Positions 32,111 through 41,619 of a stretch of DNA of 64,000 bases are shown one piece after another. A model generated the notes under the pieces. The model saw only the letters and a list, made by a program, of their open reading frames with translations. It was not told the DNA's origin and made no database searches. The stretch comes from Bacillota bacterium (GTDB lineage Bacteria > Bacillota > Clostridia > Acetivibrionales > JAEXSP01), in NCBI GenBank assembly GCA_023453795.1, contig JAEXSP010000031.1, forward strand, positions 1-64,000, written 5' to 3'. Both the position numbers and the translations under genes were made by a program. How positions within the stretch are numbered: position 1 is the stretch's first letter; the number at the start of each line of letters is the position of its first letter.

Positions 32111-33781
32111 ATGATGACCGATATAGAAATTGCACAGAGCTCTAAAATGAAGCCTGTAAAGGAGATTGCCTCATTATTGGGAATCTCCGAGGATGAACTT
32201 GAGTTATACGGAAAGTACAAAGCAAAGCTTTCAAATGACCTGATAGACAGACTTAAAGGCAAGGCTGACGGAAAGCTTATACTTGTCACTGCCATTAATC
32301 CAACTCCCGCAGGTGAAGGCAAAACAACTACAACTGTCGGCCTCGGCGAAGCCATGGCAAAAATCGGAGAAAAGGCTATAATTGCACTAAGGGAACCGTC
32401 TCTCGGTCCTGTTATGGGAGTCAAGGGCGGAGCTGCTGGCGGCGGCTATGCACAAGTTGTTCCGATGGAAGACATTAATCTTCATTTTACAGGAGATATG
32501 CACGCTATCACTACCGCCAATAATCTTCTTTCAGCAGCCATAGACAATCACATTCACCAAGGCAATGCGCTGAGAATAGATTTAAGGCAAATAGTGTGGA
32601 AACGTGCTATGGACATGAACGACAGAGCCTTGAGGGACATAATAGTCGGATTGGGCGGAAAAGCAAACGGTATGCCCAGAGAGGATGGTTTTATAATTAC
32701 TGTCGCCTCGGAGATCATGGCTATCTTATGTCTTGCTTCGGACCTCATGGATCTGAAAAAGCGTCTCGGCAGCATCATAATCGGCTATTCACTTGAAGGG
32801 AAGTCCGTAACGGCAAGGGATCTTAAAGTTGACGGCGCCATGACACTGCTCCTGAAGGATGCAATAAAACCGAATCTTGTACAAACCTTGGAAAACACTC
32901 CTGCTTTGATGCATGGCGGACCATTCGCCAATATAGCTCACGGCTGCAATAGCGTCACCGCAACCAAGCTTGCTCTTAAGCTTGCTGATTATGTGATAAC
33001 CGAGGCAGGCTTCGGTGCTGACCTTGGTGCTGAAAAATTCTTTAACATTAAATGCAGATACGCTGGTCTAAAGCCTGACGCTGTAGTGCTGGTTGCTACA
33101 ATAAGGGCGTTGAAATATAATGGAGGGCTTAAAAAGGATGAACTGAAGGCTGAAAACCTTAATGCTTTGAAAAAAGGCATTGTGAACCTGGAAAAGCATG
33201 TAGAGAACTTGAAAAAGTTCGGCGTACCTGTTCTCGTTGCAATAAACCATTTTGATACAGACAGCTCCGATGAAGTGGAATATATCAAGGACAGCTGTAA
33301 AAACCTTGGCGTTGAGGCTGCTTTCTCGCAGGTATTTACGAAGGGCGGAGAAGGCGGAATAGAATTGGCAGAGAAGCTTGTTAAGCTCATAAAAAGTACG
33401 CCATCAGATTTTAAACCCTTGTATAGCACAGATTTATCTATAAAAGAAAAGATAGACACGATAGTTAAGGAAATCTACGGCGGCAAAGGCGTTGTCTATA
33501 CTGCAAAAGCCGAAAAGGAAATTAAGAGGATCGAGGACATGGGAATGGACAAGCTGCCTGTCTGCATGGCAAAAACCCAATATTCACTGTCAGACAACCC
33601 TTCTCTTCTCGGACGTCCTGAAGGTTTTGATGTCAATGTAAGAGAAATACGTCTTTCAGCGGGGGCAGGCTTTATTGTTGCAATAACCGGGGAAATAATG
33701 ACCATGCCGGGTCTTCCCAAAGTTCCTTCCGCTAATAAAATCGACATAGACGAAAAAGGTATAATAACCGGTCTGTTTTAA
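32111..33781 (+). CDS. fhs: Formate-tetrahydrofolate ligase
   Basis: 556 residues from ATG 32111 (AGGAGG 10 nt upstream; ATG 32114 is next to it). Contains the ATP-binding loop TPAGEGKTTTTVGLG (about 64-78), LREPSLGPVMGVKGGAAGGGYAQV (key residues PSLGP and GGAAGGG), and FANIAHGCNSV. It makes 10-formyl-THF from formate, ATP and THF, feeding purine synthesis, initiator tRNA formylation and, in acetogens, the Wood-Ljungdahl pathway. Single-gene unit with its own terminator. Confidence 0.97.
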   Translation: MMTDIEIAQSSKMKPVKEIASLLGISEDELELYGKYKAKLSNDLIDRLKGKADGKLILVTAINPTPAGEGKTTTTVGLGEAMAKIGEKAIIALREPSLGPVMGVKGGAAGGGYAQVVPMEDINLHFTGDMHAITTANNLLSAAIDNHIHQGNALRIDLRQIVWKRAMDMNDRALRDIIVGLGGKANGMPREDGFIITVASEIMAILCLASDLMDLKKRLGSIIIGYSLEGKSVTARDLKVDGAMTLLLKDAIKPNLVQTLENTPALMHGGPFANIAHGCNSVTATKLALKLADYVITEAGFGADLGAEKFFNIKCRYAGLKPDAVVLVATIRALKYNGGLKKDELKAENLNALKKGIVNLEKHVENLKKFGVPVLVAINHFDTDSSDEVEYIKDSCKNLGVEAAFSQVFTKGGEGGIELAEKLVKLIKSTPSDFKPLYSTDLSIKEKIDTIVKEIYGGKGVVYTAKAEKEIKRIEDMGMDKLPVCMAKTQYSLSDNPSLLGRPEGFDVNVREIRLSAGAGFIVAITGEIMTMPGLPKVPSANKIDIDEKGIITGLF

Positions 33782-33782
33782 T

Positions 33783-33873
33783 AAAATCTCGAGGACATCG
33801 AGTCCTCTCGATTTTGAACACATGCTTTGGCATGTTTCACTAAACAAACGCTCGGGGACGCAAGTCCTCGAGC
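33783..33873. terminator. Facing terminators between fhs and cotS with a small central hairpin
   Basis: Three hairpins in 90 bp: 33783-33796 with 33802-33815 (AAAATC..GAGGAC arms, 2x2 internal loop; stops fhs), 33820-33825 with 33830-33835 (ACATGC/GCATGT), and 33850-33859 with 33864-33873 (GCTCGGGGAC/GTCCTCGAGC; on the minus strand it follows cotS). The first and third have related sequences. Confidence 0.7.
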
Positions 33874-33879
33874 TTTATA

Positions 33880-34869
33880 TTATTTTATAAGTGTATCAAA
33901 GCTCTGAATGAACAACCTGTGATCTTCCTTCTCATTAATGACCTCATAGAGCTTGGATATGTAGCTCTTCTCAGACCAGCTTCTTTTACTGTTGTAATAT
34001 TTATTGACCACTCTCCAGAATTTCTGCGGAAACTGCAGTATCGTTTTCATTACTACAAGCTCGTCATAAGAAAGCGTTTGTTCAGCTCTGTACTCATCAA
34101 TAATTAATCTGGCTTCATCAATATTCCAATTGCACTTTCTCATCTTGCGTCTTATAAGATTCGCCAAATCATACACCCTAAGCTCATAGCAGCAAAAGTC
34201 AAAATTGATTACAGAAACCCTGTCCTTGCCGCAAATGATATTGTGATGGGTATAGTCGTGGTGACAGAACGTTTTCTCCTCCTGCGCTTCTTTTACAATT
34301 TGCTCATACTTTGAATTAGTAATCGACTCTATCGCGTTATCACCAAGATTATAATAATAGTCCGCATGGTCAAGGAACAAATAGTCAAACTTTGTTTTCC
34401 CTCTTTTTGCAACCTTTTTCAGCTTCTTAATCTCATCAAGCCTCTTAACAAAGTAGAACGGAATCTTTCCCAGTTCATCCCTCGGCCTTGCACCCTCCGG
34501 TGCAGCGAAGCCTTTCGACGCCTTATGAATTCTGGCAAGAGTTCTGGAAGCGCTGATGATATCCTGCTTGCTGTCAAAATTACATTCTATCCCCTCAACA
34601 GCCTCTGAAACACAGTAATTTACGCCATCCAGAGTAATATAGGGGTTTCCTTCAACACTGCATAGGTACCTATCCAGGCTTGTAAAATTATTATTATAAA
34701 GATGCTCTTTCGCTGCATGAACAAAAAGGATCCTATCGGTTGAAAGAGGGTTTTTTCTAAGAACCTTCTTTCCCATTGACGTATTGAGTATTAATACATC
34801 CTTAAAAGGAGTGGCACTTTTTACTTCCATCCCATACTTTTCAGCTATTTCCCTATCTATATTCTGCAT
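33880..34869 (-). CDS. CotS family spore coat protein (kinase-like fold)
   Basis: 329 residues with the aminoglycoside-phosphotransferase/kinase-like fold of the CotS/YutH family. ATP-lobe start (ILNTSMGKKVLRKNP), a catalytic-loop-like segment KTFCHHDYTHHNIICGKDRV (about 208-227, with H-D-x-x-x-x-N) and SVINFDFCCYELRVYDLANL in place of the DFG region. Members sit in the spore coat, and some are active kinases. Single gene, ATG at 34869. Confidence 0.87.
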   Translation of the reverse strand: MQNIDREIAEKYGMEVKSATPFKDVLILNTSMGKKVLRKNPLSTDRILFVHAAKEHLYNNNFTSLDRYLCSVEGNPYITLDGVNYCVSEAVEGIECNFDSKQDIISASRTLARIHKASKGFAAPEGARPRDELGKIPFYFVKRLDEIKKLKKVAKRGKTKFDYLFLDHADYYYNLGDNAIESITNSKYEQIVKEAQEEKTFCHHDYTHHNIICGKDRVSVINFDFCCYELRVYDLANLIRRKMRKCNWNIDEARLIIDEYRAEQTLSYDELVVMKTILQFPQKFWRVVNKYYNSKRSWSEKSYISKLYEVINEKEDHRLFIQSFDTLIK

Positions 34870-34980
34870 ATTGTACCTCGAGCCAATAACTTTTTATCTG
34901 GTTTGCGCGTTCATAAAAATTATATGCTGCTTATGATATGCATAGAATAAAAACATTAAGTATGACTTTGTAATTGCTTA

Positions 34981-36216
34981 TTATTTCCGAAGAGTCCGAA
35001 GAGATCTATAAACAGCCAAAAATATATCTGTAATAATATATGCACTGAAAACGGACAACAACGGAAGAAGAGGAAAAGCATATCTGTCAAAAGCCATCGT
35101 AATACAGTGGACAATATTCATATATACTATGACCATTACAGGCAGCATATACCTTCTAAAATCCTTCAGGAGGGCTGCAGCTATTCCAATAAAGCCTATT
35201 AGAATTATAATGTGGAAAATATAAACCTTATAAAGCGGTATTCCGAAAAATGCTTTCCAATAGAAGATAGATATCCACATACTCAACGTTTTTCCTATTG
35301 TGTACCATCTTAAATATCCCCAAAAATCCTCCCTGAACCCCTCCGCTATCCTTCTTTTTGCAGTCTTAACCTCGGTTTTGTCGGTTTCCAACGCGTTTTT
35401 CCCCAGCTTATAGTAAACAATGTTCTCCGGTGTCTGCTTATAATTTATGTATGTGCCCTGAAGCATCGGATTGCCTGTTGAAGCCGCCAATGGTATGAAT
35501 TGTCCGTAGTCATTATAATTTCTTACCCACCAGGGCATAAAAATCAGTATAAAAGCCAGTCCCATCATGACTCCGTATAAAATCAGCCTTGAAAGCTTAT
35601 ACCTGTGATAGATAAGGATATAAACAAATAGCAAAATAGGATATAAAGCAATCGTAGGTCTGCACAATACTGCTGCTGCCCATAAGGCTCCCAGCAGCAC
35701 AAACCGCAGCTTGCCCGGATTATCTGCAAAAACTATTGACACATATATTAACAAGCATAACAGAGCCGTAAACAATGTTTCAGTAAGCATATACCCTGTT
35801 GTAACAATATTCGGGAGATAAAAGGAAGTTAAAAAAGCAGCAGCAACTGCAGTTCTAAGATTAAATAATCGCTTTCCGAGCAGGAAAACTACCCATATTG
35901 TAACACAGCTTATCAAAGCCTGGGCTACTCTTGCAGCCTGCAATCCCATCAGACCCCATCCGAAAAGCTTGAAGATCGATGCCAGAAATAAGGGATAGAG
36001 CGGCGTAACAAATACTGTAGGTTCGTTATAGTTATGGAAAACAAAGATTCCCCGCTTCACCAGTACAGCGGCTGATTTTATATAATTCAAATCATCACTG
36101 TCCAGTGAAAGAAGATTACGGTATTTAAATATAAGTATGAGCTTTATTGCAAGAGATATCCCAATAAAGCACCCTAAACAAGTATAGGCTTTTTTCATTG
36201 ATCCTTTAGTATCCAT
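34981..36216 (-). CDS. GT39/ArnT-like membrane glycosyltransferase
   Basis: 411 residues, about eleven membrane helices. The first extracellular loop contains SLDSDDLNYIKSAAVLVKRG, matching the acidic active-site loop of GT-C (PMT_2/ArnT-like) transferases. These use polyprenyl-phosphate sugars to glycosylate proteins, lipids or cell-wall polymers on the outer face. Substrate is unknown. It is transcribed away from the small gene at 36319 and shares orientation with cotS. Confidence 0.8.
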   Translation of the reverse strand: MDTKGSMKKAYTCLGCFIGISLAIKLILIFKYRNLLSLDSDDLNYIKSAAVLVKRGIFVFHNYNEPTVFVTPLYPLFLASIFKLFGWGLMGLQAARVAQALISCVTIWVVFLLGKRLFNLRTAVAAAFLTSFYLPNIVTTGYMLTETLFTALLCLLIYVSIVFADNPGKLRFVLLGALWAAAVLCRPTIALYPILLFVYILIYHRYKLSRLILYGVMMGLAFILIFMPWWVRNYNDYGQFIPLAASTGNPMLQGTYINYKQTPENIVYYKLGKNALETDKTEVKTAKRRIAEGFREDFWGYLRWYTIGKTLSMWISIFYWKAFFGIPLYKVYIFHIIILIGFIGIAAALLKDFRRYMLPVMVIVYMNIVHCITMAFDRYAFPLLPLLSVFSAYIITDIFLAVYRSLRTLRK

Positions 36217-36257
36217 ACTTTTTCTTTTGCAGGCGGTCTGTACTGTTTTATTTCAAT

Positions 36258-36286
36258 AAAAAATGAGGGCGTACATTATCCCTCAT
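36258..36286 (-). terminator. Terminator of the 85-residue gene
   Basis: ATGAGGG (36263-36269) and CCCTCAT (36280-36286); on the minus strand TTTTTTATT follows. Confidence 0.75.
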
Positions 36287-36318
36287 CTGTTTTTATCTAT
36301 TTAAAACACTTTATAAAA

Positions 36319-36576
36319 TTATTTCCCAACCGCTTCTCCTTTAAATCCATAAATAAAGTCGTCATTGCCATAAATTTTTTCAAGCCTTGATTTTATCTCC
36401 TTGTTCATAAAAACACTGCTATTTTCTGTCTTCATTATATTATTAATAAAGCTTTTCTTTGCTTCAGTCATGCTTCTATAGTCATCCAAGCTGATTTTTT
36501 CATTGAAATAATACAGCTGACATATCTCCATAAATCTTATACTTTCCCTTACAAGCCTATCCCTTAAATACTCCAC
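36319..36576 (-). CDS. Small hypothetical protein
   Basis: 85 residues, start GTG 36576 with AAGGATGA upstream. Highly charged and helical (YLRDRLVRESIRFMEICQLY, then SLDDYRSMTEAKKSFINNIM), no Cys-x-x-Cys, no membrane segment. Its own terminator supports it being a real gene. I do not recognise the family. Confidence 0.6.
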   Translation of the reverse strand: MEYLRDRLVRESIRFMEICQLYYFNEKISLDDYRSMTEAKKSFINNIMKTENSSVFMNKEIKSRLEKIYGNDDFIYGFKGEAVGK

Positions 36577-36983
36577 TTTTAATCATCCTTCCTGACTTAT
36601 TAACAGAAGCATTGACAAGTGTACCATTTGTTAAACATATTTCTTTTGTAAGTTAAAAATTGGATTAAAAGAGTTATGACAAAACTGCATATAATTTTGT
36701 CTGTTAACAGGTTTTATATGCATACATATGTTATTACACGCTTATCGTCATGTCAATATATGGTATTAAATCTTTGTTAGATATTTACAACACAGCAAAT
36801 CATTTTTGTGCATCCTGTACAACTTTTTTGTTAATTATATCGATTTGAGTATAAATTGTTATCATTTATCAGGAAATACGGCTATACACATCTTTTCGAA
36901 CTGTGTACCCGGGAAATACTTATCAATAACGCCGAATTAACAGAAACTGCATAAAGTTTTGGCGGCTTGATTAGACATTGCAT
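36577..36983. other. 407-bp gap without recognised gene
   Basis: AT-rich. No open frame with a ribosome site and no tRNA. A 7-bp inverted repeat (GACAAAA...TTTTGTC near 36678-36702) is the only visible structure and is not convincing. Confidence 0.4.
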
Positions 36984-37256
36984 TTACATAATAAGTGTAT
37001 ATTTCAAAATTACAAGCATCAAAATGCCAGGAAGCCCCAGAATACCAGCAACAGCTGCGCTTATTATATTTAAGGGAATGCTAAAATCCAAGTAACTGCC
37101 AAAGAAGTTTATAGCAGCTATAACAATCCCCCCGATTAAGATTCTTGAAATTAATTTCCCAATATATTTCATATTATTAACAAACAGCCTCCCAAAAATC
37201 AATAATATAGCGGCCCCTGCGATGTAAAAAGCAAACGTATTATATTCAGCAGGCAT
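36984..37256 (-). CDS. bofA: BofA family protein (pro-sigma-K processing inhibitor)
   Basis: 90 residues, three hydrophobic segments. The C-terminal half carries the family pattern GGIVIAAINFFGSYLDFSIP and NIISAAVAGILGLPGILMLV. In Bacillus BofA holds the sigma-K processing protease SpoIVFB inactive until the forespore signals. It lies downstream of the YaaL-like gene as in B. subtilis (yaaL-bofA), but a terminator separates the two here. ATG behind GGAGATGAG. Confidence 0.88.
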   Translation of the reverse strand: MPAEYNTFAFYIAGAAILLIFGRLFVNNMKYIGKLISRILIGGIVIAAINFFGSYLDFSIPLNIISAAVAGILGLPGILMLVILKYTLIM

Positions 37257-37392
37257 AACTCATCTCCGATTATCAACCATAGTTGCCTTCTTTTGTCTTA
37301 TATAAGTTGAAAATAAGTTTATGTAATTAAAAATATGTACAAACTTCCTCATTTATTACACTATATGAGCGATTTGACAAGTCAATTTGCCC

Positions 37393-37423
37393 AAAAAAAA
37401 TAATCCTTTCAATTCGGATTATT
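37393..37423 (-). terminator. Terminator of the YaaL-like gene
   Basis: AATAATCC (37399-37406) and GGATTATT (37416-37423), followed on the minus strand by eight T. Confidence 0.9.
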
Positions 37424-37440
37424 CTTAGCATTTTTGTGAA

Positions 37441-37770
37441 TTATTTAGTTATCAAACCCGCCTCATCAATGCAGTCGATACTCAAGCCCTTTTGCTTGGC
37501 AAGCTTAAGATAATATTCATATCTGACCTGACATGCTTTTATGTTGTATGTGTAGTAATCAACCATTCCCTGCTCGCCGACATACTCAAAATTCTGATTG
37601 GCATTTATCCAATCCGCTTTAGCCTTCTTAATATTTTCTATCAGTTCACGATCCTCGTCAGACTCATATTCAGGCTTTGCCTTTTCTTTGACGATAATCC
37701 TTTTTATCAGGCTTACTATTGTCTTATTGCGTCTTCTAAGCTTTGGTGTGATTAAACCAGGTTCTTCCAT
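37441..37770 (-). CDS. YaaL-like protein (DUF2508)
   Basis: 109 residues, soluble and helical. The family core is ELIENIKKAKADWINANQNF followed by EQGMVDYYTYNIKACQVRYE. Function unknown. In Bacillus it stands between recR and bofA; here recR is not adjacent but bofA is, so synteny is partly preserved. Confidence 0.85.
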   Translation of the reverse strand: MEEPGLITPKLRRRNKTIVSLIKRIIVKEKAKPEYESDEDRELIENIKKAKADWINANQNFEYVGEQGMVDYYTYNIKACQVRYEYYLKLAKQKGLSIDCIDEAGLITK

Positions 37771-37864
37771 TTTATTCTCCTTATATATGCTATTTTACTA
37801 ACAATATAAGTATAGACAGAATTTCCCAGTTTTATACTTTCCTGTGCGCTTTTTTTACAATTAA

Positions 37865-38344
37865 TCACAGCACGCTGTGAAACTTTACCTTAATCTTGCC
37901 GCCTACAATGTCAACAATGCAATATGTGGGCCTATCCGCCAATGCGCTTAAGCCTATACTTCCGGGGTTAAGCAAAAGCAAGCCCTCATCATATAATTCT
38001 TCTGTACGATGTGTGTGCCCGAAAAAAACTGCATCGGCACCAATAGATCTGGCTTTGGAAATCAGGCTGCCGTAACTGAATTTTACATTATATATATGCC
38101 CATGCGTAAGCATTATCTTTATATCTCCCACATCAAGAACCTTTTCCCTGATGCTTTCGGAAGCCCAATCATTATTGCCGGCAACAAATTCAAATCTTTT
38201 GTCCGGATATTGATCCCTAACCCCCAAAATGTCTTTTATGCAATCACCCAGGTGTATTATAATATCAGCATCCATATTTTTATCTATAGCTCTATGGATG
38301 CTATAGATATTTCCATGAGAATCGCTTAAAAGCAAAATTTTCAT
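37865..38344 (-). CDS. YfcE/MJ0936-type metallophosphoesterase
   Basis: 159 residues, the usual length. Complete motif set: LLLSDSHGNIYS, IHLGDCIKD, VAGNNDWAS, LTHGHIYNV and FFGHTHRTE with the closing LLLNPGSIGLS. A cytoplasmic phosphodiesterase; natural substrate unknown. It is 24 nt downstream of the Nudix gene, so probably one operon. Confidence 0.92.
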   Translation of the reverse strand: MKILLLSDSHGNIYSIHRAIDKNMDADIIIHLGDCIKDILGVRDQYPDKRFEFVAGNNDWASESIREKVLDVGDIKIMLTHGHIYNVKFSYGSLISKARSIGADAVFFGHTHRTEELYDEGLLLLNPGSIGLSALADRPTYCIVDIVGGKIKVKFHSVL

Positions 38345-38368
38345 AATTACCTCATAATTTCAAAAGCA

Positions 38369-38977
38369 TTATTCACCGGTAGCTGCATCCAATCCGCTTG
38401 CTTCAATATACTCCAAAACCGCATTGGAGGTCAGGCTTCTGAATTTACCCCAATCACTCCATTTACCGCTTATTCTGTCAAGTCTGCCGACAATCTGCCG
38501 AAGCTCCTCAGCGTTTACTTCTCTTACTTCGCTTATCTCATCGTCAGTTGCATCAGCAAGCAGCCTTCCGCTTGTTTCCTTGAGTATGAAAATATATGAA
38601 AAGAACACGACACTCTGATTCTCATACTCAAAGTTTATTTTTAAAACGCCGGGGAATTTGATTATGTCTACCTCTATCCCGAGCTCTTCTTTAATTTCCC
38701 GCAGCAACGCCTTTAAAATATCCTCTCCATGCTTTATTCCGCCTGTAGGTATTCTGAATATGCCCTTTGGGTATTCATCACAAGTAACGCTGATAATTTT
38801 TCCGTTAGGCCTGATGACAGCAAATACAACCTCACCGCACCTGTCTTTATCCACAGATCTTTTAATCGTATTGAAATAGTTACTGCCGGAATAATGCAAA
38901 GTAATATCTCTTAAGTATGGAACCTCATCAAACATAGAAGAAATTCTGTTAAATTCTGTTTCATTAAATTTATTCAT
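38369..38977 (-). CDS. Nudix hydrolase
   Basis: 202 residues. The Nudix box is complete: G-x5-E-x7-REIKEELGI starting at GGIKHGEDILKALL (about residues 77-99). It is longer than a minimal Nudix protein because of N-terminal (about 1-45) and C-terminal extensions (about 160-202). Hydrolyses a nucleoside diphosphate linked to another moiety; substrate not predictable. ATG 38977 behind GGAGGGAAC. Confidence 0.9.
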   Translation of the reverse strand: MNKFNETEFNRISSMFDEVPYLRDITLHYSGSNYFNTIKRSVDKDRCGEVVFAVIRPNGKIISVTCDEYPKGIFRIPTGGIKHGEDILKALLREIKEELGIEVDIIKFPGVLKINFEYENQSVVFFSYIFILKETSGRLLADATDDEISEVREVNAEELRQIVGRLDRISGKWSDWGKFRSLTSNAVLEYIEASGLDAATGE

Positions 38978-39119
38978 GTTCCCTCCGGAGACTTAGGACA
39001 AGTATATTATATTAATTGCTTACCTAAATAATATTAATACTTTTTCAAATCTATTTCTATAAAAATAATGCAGATTTAATGCATTGAAAAAATGTAACAT
39101 ACTTGAAACATAAAATATA

Positions 39120-39184
39120 TTGAGTTTTTAACATATTACTGCGATAATAAAGAAGAATATCTGCAAGCATTATGCTTGCAGATA
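39120..39184 (+). promoter_or_regulatory. Promoter with transcript-5'-end palindrome upstream of the VanW gene
   Basis: TTGAGT (39120-39125) and GATAAT (39143-39148) with 17-nt spacing. A perfect 12-bp inverted repeat, TATCTGCAAGCA (39158-39169) and TGCTTGCAGATA (39173-39184), spacer 3, begins about 10 nt after the -10 box. It could be an operator or a stem-loop at the very 5' end of the mRNA. Confidence 0.6.
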
Positions 39185-39210
39185 AGCACCTATAAACTGG
39201 GAGTGAAAAA

Positions 39211-41055
39211 ATGAATATCGAATTAAACAATGTTGATCCCAATCTTCAAAAGAAGTACTTCGGATTCTTCAAAGCTACTCGCAAAAATATTATAGCAGCA
39301 TCATTGTTGGGTTTTATAACAATTATGTTATTGGTTTCCGCCATTCTTTTATATCAGATTTTTAACCGGGAAACTATATATAAGGGGGTTTACATAAACC
39401 ATACTTATGTGGGCAATATGACAGTTAAGCAGGCAGAGAGCTTACTTACAAAAAAGCTGCAAGATAAAGCAGCCAAAAGTAAAATCACAGTAACCTGCAA
39501 GGATACTTCCGAAAGCATCAGCCTTACCGACTTACATGCTTCCTATAAAGTATCCCAAGCAGTAGAAAAGGCATATTCCGTCGGTAGAAACGGCAACTTT
39601 TTTGAGAAGCTTTATGACATTTTTAACTCCAGCTTCAATAATAAAAATTTCAATATTAATGTAAGCTACAACAAGCAAAAGGTAGACGACATACTCAACT
39701 CATTGTATAACAAAACCCTTGTGAAGGTTTCCGGTCCCCAAATGTACTTTTCAAACCAGGCAGTTAAAATCCGTTCGGGGCATCACGGCGAAAACATGGA
39801 TAAAAGCTATGCTTTAAAAGGACTTATCAGAATGATAAGCAATTGTGAGGGCGGAACCCTGAGCGTGCCGATGAAGAAAGCGAACCCGCAGCAATTGGAT
39901 GTTGCAGACATATACAAGAAAATAACCGTATCCGCGAAAGACGCAGCTCTTAAGGTTGTAAACAATAAAGTCACGATAGAACCTGAAGTCATAGGAAGAA
40001 CAATAGACAAAGCAAAGCTTGAAGATATAATCTCTGAGCTGAATAAGAAAGAGGATACCGAAGAAATTCTGCCCGTAAGCTATATATACCCTAAGGAAAC
40101 TGTTGAATCCTTGAATAAAAGCCTTTTCAAGGATAATCTCAATACGTTCTATACAGTATTCAACCAGAATACTCAAAATAACAGAAACAGGGTAGTAAAT
40201 ATGAGACTGGCAGTCGCAAAAATCAATAATGTTATACTCGCACCCGGACAGGTTTTCTCTTTCAATGACATCGTAGGTGACCGAACTGCATCCTTGGGCT
40301 ACAAAACTGCAATAACCTATGCAAACGGTAAATTGGTCGAGGGTATCGGAGGAGGACTATGCCAGGTTTCAACAACACTTTATAATGCTGTACTCCGATC
40401 GGATCTTAAAATAGTATCCCGTTATAACCATTCATTTATAGTGACCTATGTCCCGTTGGGGATGGATGCTACAGTGTCTTACGGTTCTGTTGACTTTAAG
40501 TTCATGAACTCCACAAAATGGCCTTTAAAGATTAACTGCTGGACTACAGGCAGCCGTATCTATTTTTCATTAACCGGTACAAACGAAAACCCTAAAAAGA
40601 CTGTTGAAGTTTCCTCAAAGATCATAAAGACCATTCCTTATAAAACAGTATATATTAACGATCCCACTCTCCCGGCGGGAAAGACAAATCCAGTTCCCCG
40701 GCAGGAAGGCCATACAGGCTATATCGTTGATACGTATAAAACTGTAAAAATTGACGGCAAGGTAATAAGCAACGGCAAGATCTATACCAGCTCATATAGA
40801 ATGCTGAACGAAGAAATCCTAAGAGGTGCCAATAAAACTACAACGTCAGCAGGAGTGAAAGCCCCGGCAACTGTAAAACAGCCTGTGAAGCCTGCTACTC
40901 CCGCTGTTAAACCACCCGCAACTACTCCTCAAAAGCCTTCGGTTAATAATACACCTAAACCAACCGAAGGAGTTAACGGCACCGGCAGCCATTCGGCAGA
41001 CAATACTCCCCAAGCTCCTTCGGCACCTGATTCCAGCAATAATATTGCAGATTAA
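39211..41055 (+). CDS. VanW family membrane-anchored cell-wall protein
   Basis: 614 residues. One N-terminal membrane helix (about 28-53); two peptidoglycan-binding-4-like modules (about 60-290); VanW domain (about 326-460) with VAKINNVILAPGQVFSFND, GGGLCQVSTTLYNAVLRS and HSFIVTYVPLGMDATVSY; a G5-like beta domain (about 465-540); and a Pro/Thr-rich tail (about 555-614). These proteins sit at the outer membrane face and contact peptidoglycan; enzymatic activity is unproven. Single gene with promoter, 5' hairpin and terminator. Confidence 0.88.
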   Translation: MNIELNNVDPNLQKKYFGFFKATRKNIIAASLLGFITIMLLVSAILLYQIFNRETIYKGVYINHTYVGNMTVKQAESLLTKKLQDKAAKSKITVTCKDTSESISLTDLHASYKVSQAVEKAYSVGRNGNFFEKLYDIFNSSFNNKNFNINVSYNKQKVDDILNSLYNKTLVKVSGPQMYFSNQAVKIRSGHHGENMDKSYALKGLIRMISNCEGGTLSVPMKKANPQQLDVADIYKKITVSAKDAALKVVNNKVTIEPEVIGRTIDKAKLEDIISELNKKEDTEEILPVSYIYPKETVESLNKSLFKDNLNTFYTVFNQNTQNNRNRVVNMRLAVAKINNVILAPGQVFSFNDIVGDRTASLGYKTAITYANGKLVEGIGGGLCQVSTTLYNAVLRSDLKIVSRYNHSFIVTYVPLGMDATVSYGSVDFKFMNSTKWPLKINCWTTGSRIYFSLTGTNENPKKTVEVSSKIIKTIPYKTVYINDPTLPAGKTNPVPRQEGHTGYIVDTYKTVKIDGKVISNGKIYTSSYRMLNEEILRGANKTTTSAGVKAPATVKQPVKPATPAVKPPATTPQKPSVNNTPKPTEGVNGTGSHSADNTPQAPSAPDSSNNIAD

Positions 41056-41060
41056 ATAAT

Positions 41061-41092
41061 AAAAAAGATAGAAAATAAATTCTATCTTTTTT
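41061..41092. terminator. Bidirectional terminator
   Basis: AAAAAAGATAGAA (41061-41073) and TTCTATCTTTTTT (41080-41092), serving the convergent VanW and stress-protein genes. Confidence 0.9.
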
Positions 41093-41103
41093 TCTTTAAT
41101 ATT

Positions 41104-41619
41104 TTAATATTTATCTACACTTACGGCACCGTTGTTTCTTAAGATTGAACCTATCTGATCTACCTTGTCTTCATCCGTTCTCATGCTGAAAAGTATTTTC
41201 CCTGCTCTTATATCTGTCTCATACTGTCTGCTTCTATTTTCAGGAATACCCAGGTCAATAAGTCCTCCAACAATTCCTCCTGTTACTGCTCCCGAAAGCA
41301 GCCCTGTAATTGGTCCTGCAGCAGCTATAATTCCCAAGCCCGGAATGATCATGCTACCTGCGCCGATTAAAAGCCCTGCCAGACCGCCCAGTATCCCTCC
41401 GGTAACTACACCATCAGATATGTTGTCATTTTTTGCTCCACCCATTTTTGCAGTAGTGCCTGTTGTACCCATTGTCGCTGTAGTGCCTGTATCATTTGCA
41501 TCACCCTGTTTTGCAACTATGGAGATGTCATCTGTTCTTAGTCCCTGATCTTTAACCTGGCGAGCAGCATTTTCAGCATTACCGTAATTATTGAAAATGG
41601 CTACAATGGTTTTAGACAT
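41104..41619 (-). CDS. YflT-like general stress protein with glycine-zipper region
   Basis: 171 residues. N-terminal YflT/GspM-type domain (VAIFNNYGNAENAARQVKDQ, about 5-45), a Thr/Gly-rich linker, a Gly/Ala-rich helical hairpin (about 75-125; GGILGGLAGLLIGAGSMIIP) and a C-terminal segment that folds back onto the first domain. Related to heat- and salt-induced proteins of Bacillus. ATG 41619 follows AGGAGG. Single gene. Confidence 0.8.
   Translation of the reverse strand: MSKTIVAIFNNYGNAENAARQVKDQGLRTDDISIVAKQGDANDTGTTATMGTTGTTAKMGGAKNDNISDGVVTGGILGGLAGLLIGAGSMIIPGLGIIAAAGPITGLLSGAVTGGIVGGLIDLGIPENRSRQYETDIRAGKILFSMRTDEDKVDQIGSILRNNGAVSVDKY

Noticed and set aside
36577..36983. Possible small RNA in the gap upstream of the 85-residue gene
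   Set aside because: No terminator, no strong hairpin and no promoter pair with good spacing were seen.
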